From contig CAYWVR010000012.1 in NCBI GenBank assembly GCA_964461715.1, positions 25,650 through 89,649 on the forward strand: 64,000 bases of DNA, in the 5' to 3' direction. A program made the position numbers and the translations under genes. Positions 33,088 through 41,017 of the stretch are shown one piece after another (within the stretch, counting starts at the first letter, position 1; every line of letters starts with the position of its first letter). This DNA is from CAYWVR01 sp964461715. GTDB lineage: Bacteria; Planctomycetota; Phycisphaerae; FEN-1346. Below the pieces are notes generated by a model. The model saw only the letters and a list, made by a program, of their open reading frames with translations. It made no database searches and had not been told where the DNA came from.

Positions 33088-33723
33088 CGTCACCGCCATG
33101 ACCCCTCCGGCGAGCACCAGTACGCCTTGGGGATCTCGGGCGGGCCGGACGCGCTGGGCCGCGCGGCACGTCGGGCGGCGGGCCGTCTGAGGTTGGGCCA
33201 GGCCGAGGAGAAGGTGGCGGTGGTGGACGGGACGCCGTGAATCCGTCGGCAACTGCAGACGTAGTTGCCGATGCTGGACGCGCACATCCTGGACTACTAC
33301 CCCCTGATGGAGCACGTGGCGAAGACGGCGTGGACGTGCTTCGGGGAAGGGACAGCCGAGGCGCGGGCGTGGTGCCAGGCGGCCTCGGGGGCCCTGCTTG
33401 AGAAGGGTGCCGCGGGCCTGCCGGCGGTGATCCGGGACCAGCGGAAGGCCACCCGTTCTCGGGCGAAACGCGAGGACCTCCGGGCATTGGAACAGTACGT
33501 GGCAGTCCGCGGTGACATGCGCGATTACCCGACGTTCCTGGCACGGGGCTGGGACATCGGGAGCGGTCCGACGGAAGCGTTCTGCAGGACCCTGACGCGT
33601 CGGCTGAAAGGTAGCGGCATGCGTTGAAACACGCCCAATGCCGAGGCGATGATGGCCCTGGGGGCCCTCTACCACTCGAACCTGTGGAAACTCCATTGGA
33701 CTGAACAACGCCGGGCCGCATAG
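33088..33723 (+). pseudogene. ISKra4-like transposase remnant with three in-frame stops
   Basis: One frame from about 33088 to the TAG at 33721 encodes transposase sequence: LGQAEEKVAVVDGTP, LDAHILDYYPLMEHV, YPTFLARGWDIGSGPTEAF and RLKGSGMR, then NAEAMMALGALYHSN. The GSGPTE..R..LKGSGMRW pattern is that of the ISKra4 C-terminal region. It is interrupted by TGA at 33238, TAG at 33262 and TGA at 33625; at all three sites family members would have Trp, so each can be explained by one G-to-A change from TGG. The N-terminal part is missing or unrecognisable. I could not define terminal inverted repeats. The left boundary is approximate. Confidence 0.65.
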
Positions 33724-33772
33724 TGCCACAAACGCCGGGCACACCCGCGCGTGACAGGTCCGACTTTTTTGT

Positions 33773-33801
33773 TTGGCATCGGGGGCCCATGTCGCTAGAC
33801 T
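33773..33801 (+). promoter_or_regulatory. purA promoter
   Basis: TTGGCA (33773-33778), 17-base spacer, TAGACT (33796-33801), 81 bases before the purA GTG. Confidence 0.55.
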
Positions 33802-33882
33802 TGCTCCACGGCGCGGCTCCGGGCGAGGAGCGGCGCCGGCGCTTTGCGCCGACCGGACGACCCGTAGGGAGGCGGACCTGCC

Positions 33883-35172
33883 GTGAAAATTCGGGGCAAC
33901 ACGTGTGTCGTCGGCCTGACGTGGGGCGACGAGGCCAAGGGCAAGATCGTCGACATCCTCGCCGCCGAGCACGACGTCGTCGTTCGGTGGGCGGGCGGCA
34001 ACAATGCCGGGCACACCGTCGTCATCGACGGCCAGACGCACAAGCTCCACCTCATCCCCTCGGGGTGCTTTCACGAGCGGACGACGAACGTCATCGGCCA
34101 CGGGCTGGTGGTCGACCCGAAGGTGCTGCTTGAGGAGATAGAGCGGCACGAAGGGACGGCGCCGCGGCTTCGGGAGCGCCTGAAGGTCTCCAGCCGCGCC
34201 CACACCATCTGGCCCTGGCACACGAAGATCGAGGCCCTCTCCGAGAAGTTCCAGGGCAAGGGCAAGATCGGGACGACGCTCCGCGGCATCGGCCCGGCCT
34301 ACGCCGAGAAGGCGAACCGCGTGATGGCCATCCGGGTCGGGGAGCTGGCGCGGCCCGAGCACCTCGAGCCCAAGGTGCGGCGCATCGTCGAGGCGAAGAA
34401 CCGCGAGTTCGAGGGCGCCTTCGGCGAGGGCGGACTCGACGCCGACGCCATCTGGGATGAGTACGCGGCGTACGCCGCCGAGATCGCCCCGATGGTGACC
34501 GACACGACGACGCTCCTGCACGAGGCCCTCGAAGCCGGGAAGCGGATCCTTTTCGAGGGGGCCCAGGGCACGCTCCTCGACATCGACCACGGGACGTATC
34601 CCTACGTGACCAGCTCCTCGAGCTCCGCGGGCGGCGTCTGGTGCGGGACGGGCGTGCCGGGGCGGCGGATCGACCGCATCCTCGGCGTCGTCAAGGCCTA
34701 CACGACCCGCGTCGGCGAGGGGCCCTTCCCCACCGAGTTGGACGATTCGGTCGGCGACCAGATCCGCGAGCAGGGCCAGGAATACGGCACAACCACCGGC
34801 CGCCCGCGGCGGTGCGGGTGGCTGGACACGTTCGCGATCCGCTACGCGGCCCGCGTCAACGGGCTCGACGGGATTGTCATCACGCTGCTGGACGTCCTGG
34901 CGGGCCTGCCGGAGCTGAAGGTCTGCACGGGCTACGAGGTGGACGGCAAGGCGCTGCCGGCGTTTCCGGAGGACCCGCAGGTGCTGGCGAAGGCGCGGCC
35001 GGTGCTCGAGGCGCTCGCGCCGTGGACGGAGGACATCTCGGGCGTGACCGAGTTCGATCGTCTGCCGGCGGCGGCGAAGGCCTACGTCGCGCGGGTCGAG
35101 GTCCTGGTGGGGGCCCCGGTCGCGGTGATCAGCGTGGGGCCGGACCGCGAGCAGACGATCTTTCGAGAATAG
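33883..35172 (+). CDS. purA: adenylosuccinate synthetase
   Basis: The 429-residue enzyme joins IMP and aspartate with GTP to give adenylosuccinate. The N-terminal loop reads LTWGDEAKGKIVD, where most bacteria have QWGDEGKGK; the catalytic Asp is kept and the Gly-to-Ala change is also seen in some planctomycetes from memory. GNNAGHTVV (catalytic His), GTTLRGIGPAYAEK, FEGAQGTLLDIDHGTYPYVTSS (given in parts: FEGAQG, DHGTYPYVT) and TTTGRPRRCGWLD follow. The start is a GTG with GGGAGG ten bases upstream. It stands alone between the transposase remnant and uppS. Confidence 0.96.
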   Translation: MKIRGNTCVVGLTWGDEAKGKIVDILAAEHDVVVRWAGGNNAGHTVVIDGQTHKLHLIPSGCFHERTTNVIGHGLVVDPKVLLEEIERHEGTAPRLRERLKVSSRAHTIWPWHTKIEALSEKFQGKGKIGTTLRGIGPAYAEKANRVMAIRVGELARPEHLEPKVRRIVEAKNREFEGAFGEGGLDADAIWDEYAAYAAEIAPMVTDTTTLLHEALEAGKRILFEGAQGTLLDIDHGTYPYVTSSSSSAGGVWCGTGVPGRRIDRILGVVKAYTTRVGEGPFPTELDDSVGDQIREQGQEYGTTTGRPRRCGWLDTFAIRYAARVNGLDGIVITLLDVLAGLPELKVCTGYEVDGKALPAFPEDPQVLAKARPVLEALAPWTEDISGVTEFDRLPAAAKAYVARVEVLVGAPVAVISVGPDREQTIFRE

Positions 35173-35245
35173 CTTCCTGCGTGAATGCATAGATTCCGGG
35201 GTCGGAAGGCCCCGAGCCTTGGGCCCCGGGATCAGGCAGGCGGGT

Positions 35246-36013
35246 ATGGCCGAAACCGGTACCACCCCCGACGCGCTGGCCGACGTGCCCCGCGAGCGCT
35301 GGCCGCGCCACGTGGCGATCATCATGGACGGCAACGGGCGCTGGGCCCGGGCCCGGGAGCTGGAGCGCATCGAGGGCCACCGCCGCGGGGCCGCCGTCGT
35401 CCGGACGATCACCGAGGAGGCGGCGCGCCTCGGCCTCGCCCAACTCACCCTCTACGCCTTCTCCAGCGAGAACTGGCGGCGTCCGCGGGCGGAGGTCGAC
35501 TTTCTCATGGAACTGTACCGGGCGCACCTCGTCGAGGAGCGCCCGACGCTGATGGAGAATCGCATCCGCTTCCGCAACATCGGCCGTCGCGAGGGCATCC
35601 CGGAAGCGACGCTCGAGGAGGTCGATCGCACGGTCGCCATGACCGCGGCCAACAGCGGCATGACGCTCTGCCTGGCGGTCAACTACGGCGCGCGGCAGGA
35701 GATCGCGGACGCGGCCCGGTCGCTGGCGCGGCGTGCGGCCGAGGGGACGCTCGACCCGGTGGCTGTCGACGAGACCACCTTCGCCGCCGCCCTCGACACC
35801 GCCGGCATGCCGGACCCGGACCTGCTGGTCCGGACGGCGAACGAGATGCGGCTCTCGAACTTCCTCCTCTGGCAAATCTCGTACGCCGAGCTCTGGGTCA
35901 GCCCGACGCTGTGGCCGGATTTTGAGAAGGCGGACCTGCACTCGGCGATCCGCGACTACGCGGGCCGCGAGCGGCGATTCGGCGGACTCGCCCGAGGCGG
36001 AGGGACGCCATGA
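35246..36013 (+). CDS. uppS: undecaprenyl diphosphate synthase
   Basis: The 255-residue cis-prenyltransferase elongates farnesyl-PP with isopentenyl-PP to the lipid carrier of cell-wall synthesis. IIMDGNGRWA carries the catalytic Asp, LTLYAFSSENWRRP the substrate loop, and DLLVRTANEMRLSNFLLWQ the C-terminal signature (usually RTSGE..RISNF; here TANE). I chose the ATG at 35246; a TTG at 35219 extends the frame. The stop overlaps the cdsA start (ATGA), the usual uppS-cdsA pairing. Confidence 0.95.
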   Translation: MAETGTTPDALADVPRERWPRHVAIIMDGNGRWARARELERIEGHRRGAAVVRTITEEAARLGLAQLTLYAFSSENWRRPRAEVDFLMELYRAHLVEERPTLMENRIRFRNIGRREGIPEATLEEVDRTVAMTAANSGMTLCLAVNYGARQEIADAARSLARRAAEGTLDPVAVDETTFAAALDTAGMPDPDLLVRTANEMRLSNFLLWQISYAELWVSPTLWPDFEKADLHSAIRDYAGRERRFGGLARGGGTP

Positions 36014-36936
36014 GTCGCATCGGCGTGCGCGTGACCATCGGGGCGGGGCTCATCGCTGGGTTCGTCGGGCTCCTGCTGGCGGACGTGGCGCTGGTGCGCT
36101 GGGCGGACTTCGCGTACGCCCCGTTCTTCTGGGCGATGCTGACGGCGGCCCTGGTGACGGGGGCCTGGGAGTTTTTCCGGATGATGCGGGCGAAGGACCG
36201 CCCCTGCCAGCCCGCCATCGGCCTCGTGTTCATCGTCGTCATGGTGGCGATGGTCTTCGGGGAGACGCAGTTCGAGCCGCGCCTGCGGCCGTGGCTCCAC
36301 ACGCGGGGGCTGGAGCAGTACCTGCTGGTGATCGTGGCCCTGGTGTTCACGACGTTCATCGCCGAGATCGTCGGGGTCGAGCGAAACGGCACCGAGCCCG
36401 CCCGGGCCGTCGCGGCCGTGGGGTGGACGGTGCTCGTGGTGCTGACGGTGGGCCTCTTGGGGGTGTTTCTCGCGAAGATTCGGTTCCTGCCGCGCACGCT
36501 CCGGGCGGACGTCGACCCGATAGAAGGGTTCCTGTACCTGGTCTTGGCCATCGGGTGCGTCAAGGGGAGCGACATTGGGGCCTATTTCACGGGCACGGCC
36601 ATCGGGCGGCACAAGCTCGTGCCGCGCCTCTCTCCCGGTAAGACGGTCGAGGGGTTGGTGGGGGCGCTGGTGTGCGGGACGGCGGGGGCGGTGGCGATCG
36701 GGCTGGCGTGGGGACGGTTCACGCTGGGCCAGATGCTCCTGTTTGGCGCCGTGGTGAGCGTCTCGAGCATCCTCGGGGACCTGGCCGAGAGCCTGATCAA
36801 GCGGTCCTGCGAGGTGAAGGATTCCGGGCCGATCCCGACGTTCGGCGGGGCGCTGGATATCCTCGACTCGATGCTCGCGGCGGCGCCGGTGGCGTACCTG
36901 CTGCTCGTGCTTCTCAGCGGCCCGGCCGCCCCGTGA
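36010..36936 (+). CDS. cdsA: phosphatidate cytidylyltransferase
   Basis: The 308-residue membrane protein has about seven helices and makes CDP-diacylglycerol from CTP and phosphatidate. The C-terminal signature is ESLIKRSCEVKDSG followed by PTFGGALDILDS. The KR..KDSG part is canonical, whereas the PGHGG-LDR part of E. coli is PTFGG-LDI here; a variant with no His is, from memory, usual in planctomycetes. IGCVKGSDIGAYF and SPGKTVEGLVGAL are further family segments. Coupled to uppS. A hairpin with a T run lies 58 bases after the stop. Confidence 0.92.
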   Translation: MSRIGVRVTIGAGLIAGFVGLLLADVALVRWADFAYAPFFWAMLTAALVTGAWEFFRMMRAKDRPCQPAIGLVFIVVMVAMVFGETQFEPRLRPWLHTRGLEQYLLVIVALVFTTFIAEIVGVERNGTEPARAVAAVGWTVLVVLTVGLLGVFLAKIRFLPRTLRADVDPIEGFLYLVLAIGCVKGSDIGAYFTGTAIGRHKLVPRLSPGKTVEGLVGALVCGTAGAVAIGLAWGRFTLGQMLLFGAVVSVSSILGDLAESLIKRSCEVKDSGPIPTFGGALDILDSMLAAAPVAYLLLVLLSGPAAP

Positions 36937-36993
36937 CGGGAAGGTCTTGAACTGCCCCGCCCGATGTGCTACCTATGGTCCCCGAACGGGGGG

Positions 36994-37024
36994 CCCCGCG
37001 GGGATCGGGTCGCGGGGTCTTTTT
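36994..37024 (+). terminator. rho-independent terminator between cdsA and iorA
   Basis: A 7-base stem CCCCGCG (36994-37000) and CGCGGGG (37011-37017), loop of ten, followed by TCTTTTTG. It ends 25 bases before the likely iorA start (37050). An upstream TTGAAC / 17 / TACCTA pair (36947-36975) could be a weak iorA promoter, and GGTCCCCGAACGGGGGG just before the stem can pair alternatively, so an attenuator function is possible. Confidence 0.6.
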
Positions 37025-37049
37025 GCGCGTCGCCGGTGTGGAGCTTTCG

Positions 37050-38672
37050 ATGGGACCCATGGTCGAACCGCGTCTACTTCTCTCGGGGAACGAGGCCGTC
37101 GCCCGTGCCGCCTTGGAGGCGGGCATCGCCCTGGGGGTCGGGTACCCGGGCACACCCTCGACGGAGATCCTGGAGAACTTCTCGGAGCTGGGCGGCCGCG
37201 CCCAATGGGCCCCCAACGAGAAGGTGGCCCTGGAGGTCGGCATCGGGGCCGCTTTCGGCCGCGCCCGGGCCCTCGTCACCATGAAGCACGTCGGCGTGAA
37301 CGTGGCCGCCGACCCGCTCTTCACGGCCGCCTACACGGGCGTCGACGGGGCCCTGGTGCTCGTCTCGGCCGACGATCCCGGCATGGCTTCGAGCCAGAAC
37401 GAGCAGGACAACCGCCGCTACGCTGTCGCCGCCGGCGTCCCGATGCTCGAGCCCGCCGATTCCAACGAGTGCTACCGGCTCGTGGGCCGGGCCGTCGAGC
37501 TGTCGGAGCGGTGGAAGCTGCCCGTGATGCTGCGGATGACGACGCGGCTCTGCCACTCGAAGACGGTCGTCCGTCCGGTCGAGTTCGCCCCACCCCCCGA
37601 GTCGCCGCACTTCGAGCGGGACGTCAAGGGCCGCGTCATGATCCCGGCCTACGCCCGCCCGGCCCACCGTCGCCTGCGGGAAAAGCTCTCCGAGATCCAG
37701 GCCTGGAACGAGACGTCGGACCTCGTGGAGGAGATCGAGGGCGACGCGTCGCTGGGCATCATCACCAGCGGCATCAGCTTCGTCCACGGCCGGGAGGCGG
37801 CCCCGGAGGCCCGGTTCCTGAAGCTGACGATGACCCATCCCCTTCCCCTGGAGCGGATCCGCCGCTTCGCCGAGGACGTCGAGCGGTGCGTCGTCATCGA
37901 GGAGGGCGACCCGTACCTCGTCGACGCCTGCCGCGCCGCCGGCATCGAAGTCGAGGGCAAGCCCGAGATGTACCGGTTCGGAGAGCTGAACGTGGCGCGG
38001 GTGCGGCGCATCCTGGCCAGGGACACCTCCCCCGAGCCCGCCCCGCCGCGCGGCCGGCCGCCCCAGCTTTGCCCGGGGTGCCCGCACCGGAGCGTCTTCG
38101 AGACGCTGCGCGACCTCGGGTGCATCGTGACGGGCGACATCGGGTGCTACACGCTGGGCGTCCTGCCACCGTTCGAGGCGATGGACTCGTGCGTCTGCAT
38201 GGGGGCGTCGGTGGGCGTGGGCCTCGGGCTCCGGCACGTCCTTCCGGAGGAGGAGGCGCGGCGGGTGGTCTCCGTCATCGGCGACTCGACCTTCGTCCAC
38301 AGCGGCATCACGGGCCTCGTGGAGATGGTTTATAACCCGCCGCACACCGGCCATGTCGTTCTCATCCTCGATAACGGCACGACGGCCATGACGGGCCTCC
38401 AGGAGCATCCCGGCACGGGGCGCACCCTGGCCCACGAGCCGACGAACCAGCTCGTCTTCGAGGATCTCGGCCGCGCCATGGGCATCCCGCGGGTCCATGT
38501 CCTGGACCCCTTCAAGGAGAAGGACGGGTTCCGCCGGGTGATGGAAGAGTCGCTGGCGAGCGGCGAGTTGTGCTTGATTATCGCCCGCCGCCCGTGCATC
38601 CTCTCGATGAAGAAGCTTCGCCAGATCGAGGACCAGGGAGAAACCTGTCGCACCGAGGGCTCGAATGGCTAA
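37050..38672 (+). CDS. iorA: indolepyruvate ferredoxin oxidoreductase alpha subunit lacking the C-terminal ferredoxin domain
   Basis: The 540-residue protein has the IorA order: N-terminal PYR-type domain (LLSGNEAVARAALEAG, GYPGTPSTEI, MKHVGVNVAADPLF), a middle domain, and a C-terminal TPP domain (PQLCPGCPHRSVFE, GDIGCYTLG, GDSTFVHSGITGLVEM, LDNGTTAMTG). It oxidises aryl pyruvates from transaminated aromatic amino acids to aryl-acetyl-CoA. IorA proteins usually end with a two-[4Fe-4S] ferredoxin domain of about 60 residues; this one stops after RQIEDQGETCRTEGSNG with no CxxCxxC motif in any frame before iorB. Start at ATG 37050 with GGAG upstream. Overlaps iorB by eight bases. Confidence 0.9.
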   Translation: MGPMVEPRLLLSGNEAVARAALEAGIALGVGYPGTPSTEILENFSELGGRAQWAPNEKVALEVGIGAAFGRARALVTMKHVGVNVAADPLFTAAYTGVDGALVLVSADDPGMASSQNEQDNRRYAVAAGVPMLEPADSNECYRLVGRAVELSERWKLPVMLRMTTRLCHSKTVVRPVEFAPPPESPHFERDVKGRVMIPAYARPAHRRLREKLSEIQAWNETSDLVEEIEGDASLGIITSGISFVHGREAAPEARFLKLTMTHPLPLERIRRFAEDVERCVVIEEGDPYLVDACRAAGIEVEGKPEMYRFGELNVARVRRILARDTSPEPAPPRGRPPQLCPGCPHRSVFETLRDLGCIVTGDIGCYTLGVLPPFEAMDSCVCMGASVGVGLGLRHVLPEEEARRVVSVIGDSTFVHSGITGLVEMVYNPPHTGHVVLILDNGTTAMTGLQEHPGTGRTLAHEPTNQLVFEDLGRAMGIPRVHVLDPFKEKDGFRRVMEESLASGELCLIIARRPCILSMKKLRQIEDQGETCRTEGSNG

Positions 38673-39156
38673 CCACACGGTCACCAACGTCGTCATCGCC
38701 GGTATCGGGGGACAGGGCGTCCTGAAGGCGTCCGACATCCTTGCGGAGGCGGCCTTCCGGGCCGGGCGGGACGTCAAGAAGAGCGAGATCCACGGCATGA
38801 GCCAGCGGGGCGGGAGCGTGAACAGCGACGTCCGCTTCGGCGACGACGTGGCCAGCCCCATGGTCCCCGCGGGCGAGGCGGATTTCCTCGTCGTCCTGAC
38901 GGAGGACCAGGTCGACGTGAACCGGCAGGCGCTGAAGGAGGGGGGCGTGCTTCTGTCGGAAACGCTTGTCGACGCCCAGGATCTGCCCCATCCGCGGAGC
39001 CTGAACGTGGCCATGCTCGGGGCCCTCTCCGTCCACCTGGACCTGCCGGAGGACGCCTGGCACGAGGCCATCCGGGCCAACCTGCCCGAGAAGGTCCACG
39101 CCGTCAACGCCGACGCCTTCGCCCTCGGCCGCCGCCGGGCCGCCGACGTCGGCTGA
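38665..39156 (+). CDS. iorB: indolepyruvate ferredoxin oxidoreductase beta subunit
   Basis: This 163-residue gamma-type POR subunit begins with VVIAGIGGQGVLKASDILAEAA (motif GIGGQG) and has SEIHGMSQRGGSV, the typical IorB elements. It is shorter than many IorB proteins (about 190-200) but the core is complete. Together with the overlapping iorA it forms the aryl-pyruvate:ferredoxin oxidoreductase. The next gene, paaK, begins 21 bases downstream. Confidence 0.93.
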   Translation: MANHTVTNVVIAGIGGQGVLKASDILAEAAFRAGRDVKKSEIHGMSQRGGSVNSDVRFGDDVASPMVPAGEADFLVVLTEDQVDVNRQALKEGGVLLSETLVDAQDLPHPRSLNVAMLGALSVHLDLPEDAWHEAIRANLPEKVHAVNADAFALGRRRAADVG

Positions 39157-39177
39157 CCCGCAAGGAGGAACGCGACG

Positions 39178-40509
39178 ATGCTCGAGCAGTGGAACGATGC
39201 CCCCGGAGGGTTCCATCCCGCCTCCGCCCCGGACTATCTGCCCCTGCCGCAGCTTCGCCGGCTCCAGCTCGCCCGGCTCCAGGGGGTCGTCCGCCGCGCA
39301 TACGATCACCAGGACCTCTTCCGCACGCGCATGGAGGGGCGGGGCCTCACGCCCGACGACGTCGGCCGCCTCGAGGACATCGCCAAGCTCCCCTTCACCG
39401 TCAAGACCGACCTGCGGGACACCTACCCGTTCGGACTCTTCGCCAGCCCCCTGAGCGAGGTCGTCCGCGTCCACGCCTCGAGCGGCACGACGGGCAAGCC
39501 CATTGTCGTCGCGTATACCGAGCAGGACATCGAGGTCTGGACCCGAGTCATGGTCCGGACATTCGCGTGCTGCGGGTGCCACCGCGGCGACGTCATCCAG
39601 AACGCCTATGGCTACGGCCTGTTCACGGGCGGCCTGGGGGCCCATTACGGGGCCGAGGCCCTCGGGGCCACGGTCATCCCGATCTCGGGCGGCAACACGG
39701 ATCGCCAGATCATGGTCATGAAGGACTTCGGCGTCACGGCCATCTGTGCGACGCCCAGCTACTTCCTGCACATCGTCGAGCGGGCCCTGGACATGGGCAT
39801 CGACTTGAAAGAGCTGCCGCTGAAGGCCGGCATCTTCGGGGCCGAGCCCTGGACCGAGGCGATGCGCGGCCACGTGGAGGAGGCGGCGGGGATCAAAGCC
39901 TACGACATCTACGGCCTCTCCGAGATCATCGGGCCCGGCGTGGCCAGCGAGTGCGCCGACCAAGCCGGCCTCCACATCTTCGAGGACCACTTCTACCCCG
40001 AGATCATCGACCCGGAGTCCGGCACGCCGCTGCCCGACGGCACGGAGGGCGAGCTGGTGCTGACGACCCTCTCCAAAAAGGCCATGCCGATGATCCGGTA
40101 CCGCACGCGGGATATCACGAACATCGTGCCCGAGCCGTGCGCCTGCGGCCGGACCATCCGCCGGGTCAAGCGCGTCGGCCGCCGCACCGACGACATGCTC
40201 ATCATTCGCGGCGTGAACGTGTTCCCGTCGCAGGTGGAGGCGGCCCTTTTGTCGGTCGAGGGCACGCTGCCCCACTACCAGATCCTGTTGACGCGGGCCA
40301 AGGGTCTCGACCAGATGGAGGTCCAGGTCGAGGTGACCCAGGAGTTCTTCGGCGACCGCATCAAGGAACTGGAGGACCTGAAGCGGCGCCTCGCCCACGC
40401 CTGCGAGCAGACCATCGGCATCCGCGTTGGGGTCCGCCTCGTCGAGCCCCACACCATCGAGCGGAGCCAGGGCAAAGCCAAGCGCGTGATGGACCGCCGC
40501 CAGCAATAA
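39178..40509 (+). CDS. paaK: phenylacetate-CoA ligase
   Basis: The 443-residue adenylate-forming enzyme has the P-loop HASSGTTGKPIVVAYT, the YGLSEIIGPGVASEC motif, the RYRTRDI hinge and GVNVFPSQVE. It activates aryl-acetates (phenylacetate, indoleacetate) to CoA thioesters, which fits the product of IorAB. AAGGAGG precedes the ATG. A homologue of the same type lies at 41018, with an ACT protein between them, the same order as in many anaerobes that degrade aromatic amino acids. Confidence 0.94.
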   Translation: MLEQWNDAPGGFHPASAPDYLPLPQLRRLQLARLQGVVRRAYDHQDLFRTRMEGRGLTPDDVGRLEDIAKLPFTVKTDLRDTYPFGLFASPLSEVVRVHASSGTTGKPIVVAYTEQDIEVWTRVMVRTFACCGCHRGDVIQNAYGYGLFTGGLGAHYGAEALGATVIPISGGNTDRQIMVMKDFGVTAICATPSYFLHIVERALDMGIDLKELPLKAGIFGAEPWTEAMRGHVEEAAGIKAYDIYGLSEIIGPGVASECADQAGLHIFEDHFYPEIIDPESGTPLPDGTEGELVLTTLSKKAMPMIRYRTRDITNIVPEPCACGRTIRRVKRVGRRTDDMLIIRGVNVFPSQVEAALLSVEGTLPHYQILLTRAKGLDQMEVQVEVTQEFFGDRIKELEDLKRRLAHACEQTIGIRVGVRLVEPHTIERSQGKAKRVMDRRQQ

Positions 40510-40536
40510 ACGCCGTCCTCACATAAAGGGCACACA

Positions 40537-40977
40537 ATGAAACTCCACCAGCTATCCGTTTTCCTCGAGAACCGTCCCGGCCAACTGACCGTCCCCTGCA
40601 AGGCCCTCGCCGAGGCCGGCCTCAACATCCTGACCCTCTCCCTGGCCGACACCCACCAGTTCGGCATCCTGCGGCTCATCGTCCGCGACTGGGAGAAGGC
40701 CCGCGACGTCCTCGACGAAGCCGGCTGCGTCGTCAAGGCCACCGAGGTCACAGCCATCGAGGTGCCCGACCGGCCGGGGGGCCTCCTGGACCTGCTGGAC
40801 GTGATCGAGGACGCCGCCCTCAACGTCGAGTACATGTACGCCTTCACCTATCGCAGCGAAGAGAAGGCCATCATGGTCTTCCGGTTCGAGAAGCCGGACG
40901 AGGCCATCGAGAAGCTCCAGGCCGCGGGGGTCAACCTCCTATCGAGCGTCGAGCTCTACGGGCGCGTCGAGTCGTAA
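40537..40977 (+). CDS. tandem ACT-domain protein
   Basis: The 146-residue protein has two ACT repeats, one starting QLSVFLENRPGQLTVPCKALAEAGLNI and one starting AIEVPDRPGGLLDLLDVIEDAALNVEYMYA (shown here as motif pairs RPGQL and RPGGL). ACT domains bind amino acids; in this neighbourhood an aromatic amino acid or aryl-acetate is a plausible ligand. It is often found between iorAB and paaK and may regulate the ligases. The AAAGGG ribosome site is six bases before the ATG. Confidence 0.88.
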   Translation: MKLHQLSVFLENRPGQLTVPCKALAEAGLNILTLSLADTHQFGILRLIVRDWEKARDVLDEAGCVVKATEVTAIEVPDRPGGLLDLLDVIEDAALNVEYMYAFTYRSEEKAIMVFRFEKPDEAIEKLQAAGVNLLSSVELYGRVES

Positions 40978-41017
40978 CGTGCCGCCGGGCCCGACCGCGT
41001 ACTCCGCGGAGACCCCC

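Noticed and set aside
36010..36936. CdsA with a missing His in its signature as a defective enzyme
   Set aside because: The PTFGG-LDI form replaces PGHGG-LDR but the rest of the signature is intact; I recall similar His-less forms in planctomycetes, so it is treated as lineage-typical.
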